Origin: Diaphorobacter sp. HDW4A
GTDB taxonomy: Bacteria > Pseudomonadota > Gammaproteobacteria > Burkholderiales > Burkholderiaceae_C
Reading direction: 5' to 3'
Length of the DNA stretch: 64,000 nucleotides
Assembly: GCF_011305995.1 (NCBI RefSeq)
Contig: NZ_CP049910.1
Span: forward strand, 2,480,001 to 2,544,000
This document shows, in pieces, positions 52,422-61,506 of this stretch. Each line of letters opens with the position of its first letter. Position 1 is the first letter of the stretch. A model generated the notes under the pieces. That model worked only from the letters and a program-made list of their open reading frames with translations. It made no database searches and was not told where the DNA came from. Made by a program: the position numbers and the translations under genes.

Positions 52422-53492
52422 TCAGATACCAAGAAACCTGAAAGGCTTTGCAGGCTGAAAAGCGCCAGTCGCATCACCCGCGAATGGGTGATCCTGATTC
52501 GGCCCCAGATCAAGCTTGAGAACCTTGCCTTTGTCACGGCTGAAGTCGATGTTTTTCAAATCAACCCAGAAGGTATTGGGCGTCAGCGCCGATTCGAAGA
52601 AGTAGAGCTTGCGCTCATGATCGAACACGGTGCGCCAGCGCGTCGAGGAAATGTTCGGCTCGCCCGGTGTCGTCAAGCCATAAGGCACCGAGACATTGCG
52701 GATCACGCTGAAGACGCTGGCCAACGTCTTGTTGGCGTCCTGATCCTTGGGGATCGCATTCACATAGAACGACGCCCTTGCAAAACGGTCTGCCGCCCGA
52801 TTGGTTCCTGGCAGCATGGTTGTACCGCCGATTTGCTGCCAATAGGTGTTGAGCGCGAGCTGCTGATCGAAGACCGGCGAATTCGTCATCACCTGATAGC
52901 TGCGGTTGTGATGGATGACCTGATGACCACCAATGTATTCGACGATGGCGCTGTCGCCGGTCGCATCCGACATAGACAAGTGCAGGGTCGCCAGCCGATT
53001 CTCGCCCGGCACGCTGTCCGAGACGATGGTGAACGGCTGCGTCTCCAGCGCCTTGACGGCCTCCTCCACGGTGGCGAAGTTATCCAGCACATACTGGGCC
53101 CATGCGGCGATGCTCAAACCGGGCTTGCTCTTCGCATCAAAGGTCGGATACTGCGACTCCACAAGCCACAGCAAATTTGCGGCCAAACCCGCCTCGTTCA
53201 CTCCGTCGGTCGTCGAAATGTCATATCCCGAAGTGACCACGCTGCCGTAACGCGAGGTCCAGTTGATGGAATTCGCCCCCGCCTCTCCGGTGCGCTGCAT
53301 GCCACGCGGCAGTACCCAGAGGTTGCTGGTGATGTCACTCTTCCAGTCCATGGAACGTGCCGTGACCACATGGCCATCCGCCCCCTGAAACACCAGCCTG
53401 GTGCAGGCGATGGCACCCATGTGAACATGGGAGAGGGCGATGCCGACCAGCAGCGAGCGGGTCATAAACGACACAAGCTTGTTGGATTTCAC
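52422..53492 (-). CDS. Choloylglycine hydrolase family protein (Ntn linear amide hydrolase)
   Basis: This 356-aa protein has a signal peptide whose end, GAIAC, leaves Cys as the mature N-terminal residue. That is the nucleophile of this Ntn-hydrolase family (bile salt hydrolase, penicillin V acylase), followed by TRLVF and MDW. Other landmarks are the catalytic Asp region (SMDWKSD), Asn in the GVNEAGLAANLLWL segment and VMTNSPVFDQQL. GTG 53492 with AGGAGG upstream is the start. Substrates in Proteobacteria may be N-acyl amides or homoserine lactones. Confidence 0.85.
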   Translation of the reverse strand: MKSNKLVSFMTRSLLVGIALSHVHMGAIACTRLVFQGADGHVVTARSMDWKSDITSNLWVLPRGMQRTGEAGANSINWTSRYGSVVTSGYDISTTDGVNEAGLAANLLWLVESQYPTFDAKSKPGLSIAAWAQYVLDNFATVEEAVKALETQPFTIVSDSVPGENRLATLHLSMSDATGDSAIVEYIGGHQVIHHNRSYQVMTNSPVFDQQLALNTYWQQIGGTTMLPGTNRAADRFARASFYVNAIPKDQDANKTLASVFSVIRNVSVPYGLTTPGEPNISSTRWRTVFDHERKLYFFESALTPNTFWVDLKNIDFSRDKGKVLKLDLGPNQDHPFAGDATGAFQPAKPFRFLGI

Positions 53493-53539
53493 GCGGGAGC
53501 CTCCTGGTGGGTTCAAACTCGACAGCTCACTCATTTCCA

Positions 53540-53944
53540 TCACTTCGGAATGGAATTGCCGCTCGCCTTCCAGGCACCATCAGTCGCCTTGCAGAACCAG
53601 AACTGCCAGTTCTCCGCCTGCCCGCCACGTGCCACGTCCGCCTTCAATAGGCGGCAGGTATTGGCAGACGACGTCTCAGCGGTCTGCAGCGGTGTCAACT
53701 GGATATCGATTTGCTTGAACTTCGACGCATGGGTACTGCTCCACCTCGTCGTGGTCCCGTCCTGCGACTGGTTCAGCGCGCCGCCCAGTGCCGTGCGAAA
53801 CGAAGGCAGATCCTTGGCAGGAATGTGCCGGATGATGGTGTCGTTCAAGAAAAATGTGGGGGCGGATTGAGCGCCAAAAGACGTTGTCAACAGAACGGCT
53901 CCAATTGCAGCAACGCAGTTCCGGTGGAAGTGAGTGTTTTTCAT
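53540..53944 (-). CDS. Exported RT0821/Lpp0805 surface-antigen-like protein
   Basis: This 134-aa protein has a signal peptide (MKNTHFHRNCVAAIGAVLL, cleaved near AQSA). The mature part contains FRTALGGALNQSQDGTTTRWSS, NTCRLLKADV and WFCKATDGAW. The paired Cys and the DG...W / CR / C...DG.W pattern match the C-terminal domain of the RT0821/Lpp0805 (17-kDa surface antigen) family. Its partner is the Ntn hydrolase gene 47 bp downstream on the same strand. The role is unknown. Confidence 0.6.
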   Translation of the reverse strand: MKNTHFHRNCVAAIGAVLLTTSFGAQSAPTFFLNDTIIRHIPAKDLPSFRTALGGALNQSQDGTTTRWSSTHASKFKQIDIQLTPLQTAETSSANTCRLLKADVARGGQAENWQFWFCKATDGAWKASGNSIPK

Positions 53945-54202
53945 GTTTGGAATTTGTCCGTGTTGAAGAGATTTCAAAGACATCCGGGCGAGTGCGCCAA
54001 GTACAAAGTACCGCGATCCGTATGCACTCAGCAACATTGAGATGCCAAGAGATACTTCAACGTTAACACAAGCAACCAGTTCAGGTAGCACTGAGCGAGA
54101 AATCGATGGCGACACTTTTCCATGCTGGAATTGGCATCGCTGCCGGCACTGCGCCAAAAATGATGCCCAGCGATCGTCTGGCACTCACTTATCATCCCCA
54201 AC

Positions 54203-54592
54203 ATGAAACTTGGCTACACCATCATCTACGTCCCTCAGGTATCGAGGACGCTTGAATTCTTTGGCAAAGCATTTGGTCTTCGCACAAAGTTTCTCCATGA
54301 ATCGGGCGACTACGGTGAACTCGAAACCGGCGAAACCACCCTCGCCTTTGCGTCACATGAACTAGGGCAAATCAACTTCCCCAAGGGCTACGTTGCGGCA
54401 AGCGATTCGCTCCAGCCCTTGGGCTTTGAGGTTGCATTGACCACCGACGATGTCACAGCCGCGTACGAAACAGCCTTGTCTGCAGGCGCTTCGAGCATCA
54501 AGAAGCCGGAGTCAAAGCCATGGGGCCAGACCATCGCATATGTGCGGTGCCCTGACGGAACACTCGTCGAGTTGTGCACCCCCATGGGATGA
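54203..54592 (+). CDS. VOC family protein (glyoxalase/bleomycin-resistance fold)
   Basis: This 129-aa single-domain protein has the paired beta-alpha-beta-beta-beta modules: YTIIYVPQVSRTLEFFGKAFGLR at the start, GELETGETTLAFASHE, and FEVALTTDDVTAAYETALSAGA with YVRCPDGTLVELCTP at the end. Potential metal ligands are a terminal Glu and His/Glu residues. The substrate is unknown. It is probably monocistronic; the following 150 bp show no gene. Confidence 0.82.
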   Translation: MKLGYTIIYVPQVSRTLEFFGKAFGLRTKFLHESGDYGELETGETTLAFASHELGQINFPKGYVAASDSLQPLGFEVALTTDDVTAAYETALSAGASSIKKPESKPWGQTIAYVRCPDGTLVELCTPMG

Positions 54593-54746
54593 TGAGTATT
54601 TATTGTCAGTTTCCATGCGCAGCAATGCACACGCCAACACAACGCATCAAGCCCATGGAAGTCAAGGTATCCTATCTCCAGCTATCCACAGAGGTATTCG
54701 GGTGACGAATAAAGGGCCAATCAGGGTGCACGGTCTGGAAACCCGC

Positions 54747-55235
54747 ATGGATAGGGCGTTTCGCGTGCTCATGGTCTGCATGGGCAACATTTGCCGCAGT
54801 CCTACGGCGCATGGCGTTTTCGAGAGGCTGGTACGCGATGCCAAGCTTGCCAACTCCATCGAGGTGGACTCCGCAGGCACCCACAGCTATCACGTTGGAG
54901 AGCCTCCCGACAAGCGTTCACAGGCACATGCGGCAAAGCGTGGATATGACCTGTCGGCGCAGCGCGCGCGCAAGCTGGTGGCTCGCGATTTTAACGAGTT
55001 CGATCTGGTGTTGGTCATGGATGAGAACAACGAACACGCGGCGCACAGCCTTTGTCCACCGATCCAGAGGCACCGGCTCATGCGGCTGACGGACTTCTGC
55101 ACACGCTTTGACGACCAAGAAGTACCCGACCCGTACTACGGCGGATCGGGCGGTTTTGAACATGTGCTCGATCTGGTCGAGGATGCCTGCGAGGGTGTGC
55201 TCGGCGCCATCGTATCCGCACGCAAGACAAGCTGA
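54747..55235 (+). CDS. Low-molecular-weight protein tyrosine phosphatase
   Basis: This 162-aa phosphatase has the P-loop VCMGNICRSPT at residues 9-19 and the general-acid region VPDPYYGG near the C-terminus, both diagnostic of LMW-PTP. It hydrolyses phosphotyrosine (or arsenate in related enzymes). Start ATG 54747 follows GGAA; GTG 54702 with GAGG is an alternative that adds 15 residues. It stands 6 bp before the TctD-like response regulator and probably shares its operon. Confidence 0.88.
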   Translation: MDRAFRVLMVCMGNICRSPTAHGVFERLVRDAKLANSIEVDSAGTHSYHVGEPPDKRSQAHAAKRGYDLSAQRARKLVARDFNEFDLVLVMDENNEHAAHSLCPPIQRHRLMRLTDFCTRFDDQEVPDPYYGGSGGFEHVLDLVEDACEGVLGAIVSARKTS

Positions 55236-55241
55236 ACGATC

Positions 55242-55940
55242 ATGCGGATTCTGCTCATCGAAGACGAAAAGGAGATGGCCTCATGGCTGATGCGTGCGCT
55301 CAAGCAGTCAGGCATCGCGGTGGAGCACGCACCGAATGCACGCCTTGCCAAGGCGTTGATCGTAGGCGGCGATTTCGATGTGATCGTGCTCGATCTGCAC
55401 CTGCCTGATCAACATGGCTTCGAGTTGCTGCGCGAGATCCGCGAACAAGGCCTGCACCTTCCTGTCTTGATCCTCACCGCCCAAGGGTCGCTGCAAGATC
55501 GCGTGGAAGGCCTGCATCGCGGCGCGGATGACTACCTGACCAAGCCATTCGAGATGCCCGAGCTTGAGGCGCGCCTCGTCGCCCTGCACCGTCGCAGCCA
55601 AGGCCGGTCACACGCCGCCATTCGGTGCGGCTCACTGCGGTTTGAAGGCAACCATCAAACGTTCTGGCTGAACGACTCAGTACTCAGTCTCACACCGCGC
55701 GAACATGCCGCACTCGAGGTGCTGATCGCTCGCGTGAGCGCACCAGTGGGCAAGTCGAAATTGGCGGCCAAAGTGTTCCCACAAGACAGCATGGCCGGAC
55801 CGGATGCCATTGAGCAGGTGCTGCACCGTGTGCGCCGCAAGTTGCAGGGCAGCGACGTGCGCATCGTCACCGTACGTGGACTCGGGTATATGCTGGAGCC
55901 CCTGAAAATCCCGCCGGGCGCACTGCCCGAGACAACTTGA
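55242..55940 (+). CDS. tctD: Response regulator, TctD-like (OmpR/PhoB family)
   Basis: This 232-aa regulator has a receiver domain (EDEKEMASWL acidic pair; Asp in IVLDLHLPDQHG; Thr in LILTAQG; Lys in YLTKPFE) and a winged helix (about residues 128-225; LTPREHAALEVLIAR, VLHRVRRKLQG). TctD controls tricarboxylate uptake with TctE. Its stop overlaps the TTG start of the kinase gene. The nearest transporter genes, tctBA, lie 1.7 kb downstream beyond a terminator. Confidence 0.88.
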   Translation: MRILLIEDEKEMASWLMRALKQSGIAVEHAPNARLAKALIVGGDFDVIVLDLHLPDQHGFELLREIREQGLHLPVLILTAQGSLQDRVEGLHRGADDYLTKPFEMPELEARLVALHRRSQGRSHAAIRCGSLRFEGNHQTFWLNDSVLSLTPREHAALEVLIARVSAPVGKSKLAAKVFPQDSMAGPDAIEQVLHRVRRKLQGSDVRIVTVRGLGYMLEPLKIPPGALPETT

Positions 55941-57463
55941 ACGGATCCAGACAAACAGGCAGCAAGCCTCCCCTGAGGCCCTCTCGACTCGGTTTGCGAG
56001 CGCGGCTTCTATTGATTTTGATTCCCGTGCTGTCTGTTCTCTTTGCCTACGACAGCTGGAGCGATACACAAGCGCTCGGCGAACAGCTCCAGAAGGCCTA
56101 CGACCAGACCCTGCTGGAGCCCGCCCAGGCGCTGTCTGACAGTCTGGAGTGGAGTACGCAAAGCCGCAGCTTTGAGCTGACGGACGCATTTCATATCACC
56201 TCGATGTTCGAGGCCGTTTCGGCGCGCTCCAAATACCTGCGGGTAAGCGTGCGTTCAGTCGACGGAAAAATGAGCAAGGTGCTTCTTGGACCAGCTCAGT
56301 TTCCTGCGCCGCCCACCGCAGGAAACGACGTGGCTGTGCGCGCTTTCTACACCGCCACGGTGCATGATCAACCAGTGCGAATCGCGGCCTTGCAGCATCT
56401 CGTGCATGACGATCATGGCACACCGTGGATCGCACTGATACAGACGGCCCGAAGCACCTATGGCGTCGATGCGGCGCAGCAGGAACTGCTCATGCAGGCC
56501 CTGTTCAAGGACCTGCGGACGTTGGGCATCCTGGTGCTGATCATCTGGCTCGGCATCGGCTGGGGCCTGCGGCCACTGCGGTCTTTACGTGAAGCGATCC
56601 GCACCCGCAAGGTGGAAGACCTTTCGCCGCTCTCCACCCAGTTCGTTCCCGGCGAAGTGCGCCCACTGGTCGATGCCATGAATCTGCATCTTGCTCAGCA
56701 GCGCGACGCGCTGGAATCACAGCGCCAGTTTCTTGCCGATGCATCGCACCAGTTGCGCACGCCGCTGGCCATCATGCACGCGCAGACCGGCTACGCACTG
56801 CGGGAGACAGATCCCGCCGCCATTCGCAATACGCTGAAAGCCGTTCGCCTGCAACTGCAACGCAGCCGCCGAGTGAGCGAACAGCTGTTGTCGCTGGCGC
56901 AGGCGCACCAGCGTTTGGAGAACGTACTGATTCTCGATGATGAGGTCTGCGATGCCAATCGGGTCGCGCGTGAAGTCGTGATCGAGCACCTTCCCCAGGC
57001 ATCTGACAAGCAGATCGATCTGGGTTGGCAAGATGCGCGTGGCGAGGAGGTCGATGAAGACGATGACGCCTCGCCCGACAACTTCGTCGCTCCCGTGTTG
57101 GCCTCCGCACTGGTATTGCATGAGGTGCTCTCCAACATCGTGCACAACGCTATCGCCTACACGCAGTCCGGCGGCAGGGTCAGCGTGTCCGTGCGCGTGA
57201 ACTCAACGCAAGTACAAATGCTCGTTCAGGACAACGGTCCCGGCATCGCGCCGCAGGACCGTGAACGCGCGTTCTTGCGATTCGAGCGACTGCATATCTT
57301 GCAAGATGACGCTCATTGGGCACCTGGGTCGGGGCTGGGTCTTGCCATTGCCAAGGCGTATCTGCAGCCTATGCAAGGCCGCATCGAATTGCTTGACGGC
57401 GAAGACGGCACCGGCCTCACTGTGCGCATCGAATTGCCGCTGAGGCGCTCTGACTTCAAGTAA
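55937..57463 (+). CDS. tctE: Sensor histidine kinase, TctE-like
   Basis: This 508-aa inner-membrane kinase has helix 1 (about residues 22-40), a periplasmic sensor region of about 145 residues in the sensor 2CSK_N style (WSTQSRSFELTDAFHITSMFEAVSAR) and helix 2 (about 198-215). The H-box is ASHQLRTPLA, followed by N-box HNAIAYTQSGG, G1 VQDNGPGI, F-box RFERL and G2 GSGLGLAI. It starts with TTG overlapping the response-regulator stop. It probably senses citrate-like acids. Confidence 0.88.
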   Translation: MNGSRQTGSKPPLRPSRLGLRARLLLILIPVLSVLFAYDSWSDTQALGEQLQKAYDQTLLEPAQALSDSLEWSTQSRSFELTDAFHITSMFEAVSARSKYLRVSVRSVDGKMSKVLLGPAQFPAPPTAGNDVAVRAFYTATVHDQPVRIAALQHLVHDDHGTPWIALIQTARSTYGVDAAQQELLMQALFKDLRTLGILVLIIWLGIGWGLRPLRSLREAIRTRKVEDLSPLSTQFVPGEVRPLVDAMNLHLAQQRDALESQRQFLADASHQLRTPLAIMHAQTGYALRETDPAAIRNTLKAVRLQLQRSRRVSEQLLSLAQAHQRLENVLILDDEVCDANRVAREVVIEHLPQASDKQIDLGWQDARGEEVDEDDDASPDNFVAPVLASALVLHEVLSNIVHNAIAYTQSGGRVSVSVRVNSTQVQMLVQDNGPGIAPQDRERAFLRFERLHILQDDAHWAPGSGLGLAIAKAYLQPMQGRIELLDGEDGTGLTVRIELPLRRSDFK

Positions 57464-57500
57464 GCAAATACACGTATTTTGAGGTTTCGTAAGCGCTTTG

Positions 57501-57526
57501 GAAGCTGATTGGCAGCTTCGTTTTCT
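57501..57526 (+). terminator. Terminator after tctE
   Basis: GAAGCTG and CAGCTTC form a 7-bp stem around attgg, followed by GTTTTCT. A further palindrome AAATAC-ac-GTATTT (57466-57479) precedes it. Together they separate tctDE from tctBA. Confidence 0.7.
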
Positions 57527-57649
57527 AGACTTTTATGACGCTGCGGGAAAGACCGCCGACTCCCAGCGCACAAGTACAACTTCAAGAGTCAAGGAGACGC
57601 ACATGCGCTTCACATATACAACGCACTCAAGTGCAACAAGGGGTCGCCC

Positions 57650-58138
57650 ATGAGCCACAGCCCCAACAGCAAAAACTGGAACAAAGACTACTACGGTGGT
57701 GCATTGCTCGTCATTGTGGGCGCCAGCGCCGCCTATGCGGCGAACAGCTACAACCTGGGTACGCTTGCGCATATGGGGCCGGGTTACTTCCCGTTCGCCA
57801 TTGGCATACTGATTACCATCTGCGGAATTTTGCAGGTGCTGACCGCCAAGAAAAAACCAGAAGGCGAACAGGCGGCGCTCGTCGGCCACAAGCACGACAT
57901 TCCCGACTTCCGCGGCGCGCTCTGCATCATTCTCGGGACGGTTTTGTTCTACTTCGCCGGTGAATACTTCGGCTTGCTGCCTGCCACGTTCTGTATTGTT
58001 TTCGTGAGTGCCTTGGGCGACCGCAGCAACTCGGTGTTCCAAGCGTTGATGCTCACTGCCGGCATGATGATCGTGTCCGTGGTGATCTTCTGGTGGGCGC
58101 TGCAAGTGCAGATGCCGCTGATCAAGTGGGGGATGTAA
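57650..58138 (+). CDS. tctB: Tripartite tricarboxylate transporter small membrane subunit
   Basis: This 162-aa protein has four predicted helices and the TctB features AHMGPGYFPFAIGILITICG and FYFAGEYFGLLPATFCIVFVSALGD. It forms the membrane complex with TctA, 3 bp downstream. No tctC gene for a periplasmic binding protein accompanies the pair; the orphan Bug protein at 8035 or others must supply ligands. Confidence 0.9.
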   Translation: MSHSPNSKNWNKDYYGGALLVIVGASAAYAANSYNLGTLAHMGPGYFPFAIGILITICGILQVLTAKKKPEGEQAALVGHKHDIPDFRGALCIILGTVLFYFAGEYFGLLPATFCIVFVSALGDRSNSVFQALMLTAGMMIVSVVIFWWALQVQMPLIKWGM

Positions 58139-58141
58139 GCC

Positions 58142-59686
58142 ATGGAACAATCTCTGCAAGACCTCTGGTACGGTTTCGGCGTCGCATTTCAAGGCCACAA
58201 CCTGATGTGGTCATTCTTCGGCGTGCTGGTGGGCAACCTTATCGGTGTGCTGCCCGGCATGGGCGCTCTCTCGGCAATCTCCATCCTGCTGCCGCTAACC
58301 TACACCATGCACCCCGTGCCCGCGATTCTGATGCTGGCCGGCATCTTCTACGGCTCGCAGTATGGAGGTGCCATCGGCGCGATTCTGCTGAATCTGCCCT
58401 CGCATCCTCCGCATGCGGTGACCTGCCTCGATGGGTATCCGATGACCAAAAAGGGCAAGGGTGGAACGGCGCTCGGGATCACCATGATCTGCTCATTCTT
58501 CGCGGCGTCGGTCGGTATCATCGTGATGATATTTGCCTCACCGCTGCTCACCACGATTGCGTTCAAATTCGGCCCGGCCGAGCTGTTCTCGATCATGCTG
58601 CTCGGCCTGCTCGCTGGCTCCACCATGTCGCGTGGCTCGCCGCTCAAGGGCGTGGCGATGACGCTGTTCGGCCTGCTCTGCGGCGTGGTCGGAACCGACG
58701 TGAACACAGGAGCATTCCGCTTTGCGTTCGGCCTTCCTGAGCTTTCTGACGGTCTCGAAATGGTAGCGGTAGCGATGGGCCTGTTCGGCATTGCCGATTT
58801 CCTGCTCAACGTGAACCGCATGAAGGCCATCACTGGAGGCACAAAGATGCGCATCCGTGACATGCGCCCTTCCATGGCCGAGCTCAAGGAGGCCTTCTGG
58901 CCGATGGTGCGCGGAACCGGCGTAGGTACACTGTTCGGCGCCATGCCCGGCACCGGCCCGACCATCACCACCTTCATCGCTTATGCACTTGAGCAGAAGG
59001 TATCGAAGAATCCAGAAAAATTCGGCACCGGTGAAATTGCAGGCATAGCGGCGCCCGAAGCTTCGGCCCACTCCAAGACCCAGGTGGACTTCATCCCCAC
59101 GATGAGTCTCGGCATTCCCGGAGACGCCGTGATGGCGCTGCTGCTCGGCGCGCTGCTGATTCAGGGCATCCAGCCAGGTCCGCAGCTCATCAGCGAACAC
59201 CCCGACATCTTCTGGGGCCTGATCGCCAGCTTCTGGATCGGCAATGTGATTCTGATGGTGCTCAACGTGCCGCTGATTGGCGTGTGGGTGAAGATGCTGC
59301 AGGTGCCTTACCGCTACCTTTTCCCGTCCGCCATGTTCTTCATCGCGGTGGGTGTGTTCACCACGCAGAACAGCCTTTTCCACGTATGGGAGGTACTGGC
59401 CTTCGGCATCATCGGCGCCCTGCTCATGGTGCTGGACTTCTCGGTCGCGCCCATCATGCTGGGCTTCGTGCTCGGTCCCATGATGGAAGAAAACTTCCGC
59501 CGCGCCCTGCTCCTCTCACGCGGCGACATGGGCATCTTCATCGAGCGCCCCATCAGCGCATGCTTTGTGGCGATCAGCGCAATCCTGCTAGCGGCCGTGA
59601 CATGGGGCGCATGGCGCAAGAAACGCGGAAAGACAGTCGCGCAATTGGTAGAAGAAGAAACGAAAGGAATAGCTGCAGCGGCCTGA
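58142..59686 (+). CDS. tctA: Tripartite tricarboxylate transporter large membrane subunit
   Basis: This 514-aa protein has about twelve helices. TctA hallmarks are VLVGNLIGVLPGMGALSAISILLPLTY, GIFYGSQYGGAIGAILLNLPSHPPHAVTCLDGYPM and the mirrored repeat FGAMPGTGPTITTFIAYALEQK with AAPEASAHSKTQVDFIPTMSLGIPG. It translocates tricarboxylates or similar acids with H+ or Na+. It is followed by a strong terminator. Confidence 0.93.
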   Translation: MEQSLQDLWYGFGVAFQGHNLMWSFFGVLVGNLIGVLPGMGALSAISILLPLTYTMHPVPAILMLAGIFYGSQYGGAIGAILLNLPSHPPHAVTCLDGYPMTKKGKGGTALGITMICSFFAASVGIIVMIFASPLLTTIAFKFGPAELFSIMLLGLLAGSTMSRGSPLKGVAMTLFGLLCGVVGTDVNTGAFRFAFGLPELSDGLEMVAVAMGLFGIADFLLNVNRMKAITGGTKMRIRDMRPSMAELKEAFWPMVRGTGVGTLFGAMPGTGPTITTFIAYALEQKVSKNPEKFGTGEIAGIAAPEASAHSKTQVDFIPTMSLGIPGDAVMALLLGALLIQGIQPGPQLISEHPDIFWGLIASFWIGNVILMVLNVPLIGVWVKMLQVPYRYLFPSAMFFIAVGVFTTQNSLFHVWEVLAFGIIGALLMVLDFSVAPIMLGFVLGPMMEENFRRALLLSRGDMGIFIERPISACFVAISAILLAAVTWGAWRKKRGKTVAQLVEEETKGIAAAA

Positions 59687-59704
59687 CTCTCCAACGCAGC
59701 ACTC

Positions 59705-59735
59705 AAAGGCCGCTCAAGCTGAGCGGCCTTTTTTT
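59705..59735 (+). terminator. Strong terminator after tctA
   Basis: AAGGCCGCTCA and TGAGCGGCCTT (11 bp) flank the loop agc and continue into TTTTTTT. It stands about 20 bp after the stop codon. Confidence 0.93.
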
Positions 59736-59902
59736 GTGACCAGAGAATCGCATATTCCCGCTTTCCAACAGCGAGCCAACGAAGCACGAACACCCCACGA
59801 TCACTCACGCCAACGACGAGATGGGGTGCGATACGAGTCATCGCCGACGCAGACATACTCCCGTATGGCAAGGAGGTGCAACGAAAGATCGCACTCCAAA
59901 TC

Positions 59903-59920
59903 GACGCCAAAGGCGGCGTC
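59903..59920 (-). terminator. Short hairpin after cysB
   Basis: GACGCC-aaaggc-GGCGTC lies 12 bp beyond the cysB stop on the minus strand. The tail has only a weak T-run. The 59736-59931 interval otherwise shows no supported gene. Confidence 0.4.
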
Positions 59921-59931
59921 AAGTAAAACAA

Positions 59932-60885
59932 TCAAATCACATACTCAGCTTCAAGCTGCTCGGATTTGAGAGCTTCTTGAACTACGTCTTTGGTGAGGGT
60001 GGGCACAAACGCCTCGATGAAGCGGTATGCATAGCTGCGCAACCACGTCCCCCGCCGTAACCCCAACCGCGTGAGATTCACCTCGAACAAATGTCGCGCA
60101 TCGATGGCATGCAGATGCCGGTCCCGCTCCGGATCGAACGCAATGGATGCGACGATGCCGATGCCCATGCCCAGCTCCACATAGGTCTTGATCACGTCGG
60201 CATCCATAGCGGTCAGCACGATGTCCGGACTCAGCCCCGCGCGGTTGAAAGCCGCATCGATATGCGCTCGTCCGGTGTAGCCCGACTCATAGGTGATGAT
60301 CGGATAGACGGCCAACTGCTCCAGAGTGATGCTTGCCCCTTCCTGCTTGAGCAGCGGATGCCCCGGAGGCACGACGATGGAGTGCGTCCAGCGGTAGCAC
60401 GGCAAGGTGACGAGCTGGTCAAAACTCGCAAGCGCTTCGGTGGCGACGCCGATATCCGCCTCGCCGGACAGCAGCATCTGCGCGATCTGCTCGGGAGAGC
60501 CCTGGCGCAGATGCAGCGAGACATCGGGGCACAGCTCGCGAAAGTCACGTACCACCTGCGGCAGTGCATAGCGTGCCTGCGAATGGGTCGCGGCGACGAT
60601 CAGGCCGCCGCGCTCGCTCTTTGCAAAATCATCGCCCGCGTGCTTGAGGTTTTCCGCCTCCAGCAACAGCCGCTCAACGATGGGCAGCAGCACCTCGCCG
60701 GGAAGCGTCATGCCGGTGAGGCGCTTGCCTGCGCGCACAAAGATTTCCACGCCCAGCTCATCTTCCAGCTCGCGGATCTGGCGGCTCACGCCGGGCTGGG
60801 ATGTGTGCAGGATGTTGGCCACGTCGGTGAGGTTGAAGCCGCGGCGTACCGTTTCGCGAACTGAGCGCAGTTGCTGAAAGTTCAT
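59932..60885 (-). CDS. cysB: CysB family LysR-type regulator
   Basis: This 317-aa LysR protein starts MNFQQLRSVRETVRRGFNLTDVANILHTSQPGVSRQIREL, the characteristic CysB HTH. The effector domain contains ATHSQARYALP, VVPPGHPLL and GMGIGIVASIAF. CysB responds to N-acetylserine and activates sulfate uptake and cysteine synthesis. Start ATG 60885; the longer upstream frame adds a non-homologous hydrophobic stretch. It lies just downstream of a Mop gene and a sulfate-binding protein gene on the same strand, and likely regulates both sulfate loci. Confidence 0.9.
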   Translation of the reverse strand: MNFQQLRSVRETVRRGFNLTDVANILHTSQPGVSRQIRELEDELGVEIFVRAGKRLTGMTLPGEVLLPIVERLLLEAENLKHAGDDFAKSERGGLIVAATHSQARYALPQVVRDFRELCPDVSLHLRQGSPEQIAQMLLSGEADIGVATEALASFDQLVTLPCYRWTHSIVVPPGHPLLKQEGASITLEQLAVYPIITYESGYTGRAHIDAAFNRAGLSPDIVLTAMDADVIKTYVELGMGIGIVASIAFDPERDRHLHAIDARHLFEVNLTRLGLRRGTWLRSYAYRFIEAFVPTLTKDVVQEALKSEQLEAEYVI

Positions 60886-61015
60886 GTTGTTATGTATTCG
60901 AATGGAAGCGCAAAACCAAAGCAAAAAACACGCGCACGCGATGGGCGCGCTGCGCGTGAAGAGACGCCAGAGAAGCCCTGCGCGCCGTTTGCGCAAGGCT
61001 TCTCTGGAGTTTCAC

Positions 61016-61231
61016 TCAAAGCTTGGCAATGGAGACCTCGGTGGATTTGACAAGAGCCACTACCTCCGAGCCGATAGCAAGACCGAGCTCGTCGACCGAG
61101 CGTGTGGTGATCACCGAGGTGACGATGCCGAACGGTGTCTGCACGTCGACTTCAGAGACCACTTCGCCGCGAATGATTTCGCTGACTTTGCCCTTGAACT
61201 GGTTACGTACGTTGATGGCCTGAATGGACAT
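61016..61231 (-). CDS. Molybdopterin-binding (Mop/TOBE) protein
   Basis: This 71-aa protein is a single Mop/TOBE domain: SIQAINVRNQFKGKVSEI, VQTPFGIVTSVIT and a late ALVKSTEVSIAK. Such small molbindins form oligomers that store or buffer molybdate/tungstate. Molybdate is an oxyanion like sulfate; the gene lies between cysB and a sulfate-binding protein gene. Oxyanion homeostasis is a reasonable common theme. Confidence 0.88.
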   Translation of the reverse strand: MSIQAINVRNQFKGKVSEIIRGEVVSEVDVQTPFGIVTSVITTRSVDELGLAIGSEVVALVKSTEVSIAKL

Positions 61232-61506
61232 GTTGAATTTCCTGAAAGCGGTGGAGCGAGAAACAGCTCGGTAAATGGCTCAGTAAGAGATGGAAAAGCC
61301 CAGCAGCGATGCGACGCTGGCGACCCTGCGCTGCACGGCTTGCACCGGGCTGAACCGAGGGGCTCGCAGCCCCCAAGACGATGCGGTGACCTGTAGCAAG
61401 CTTTGTTGAACGGAATTGGGAATGGACAAGGATATGGACATGATCAGATTCTTTCTGTTGGAACGAGAAGGATGGCTTCGAGTCAGTGAGCAGCGCCGTC
61501 AATGGC

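Noticed and set aside
59820..59926. Protein-like peptide reading ...IADADILPYGKEVQRK... before TAA on the plus strand
   Set aside because: It could be a remnant gene end, but no start codon or longer coherent frame precedes it, and it lies between two terminators.
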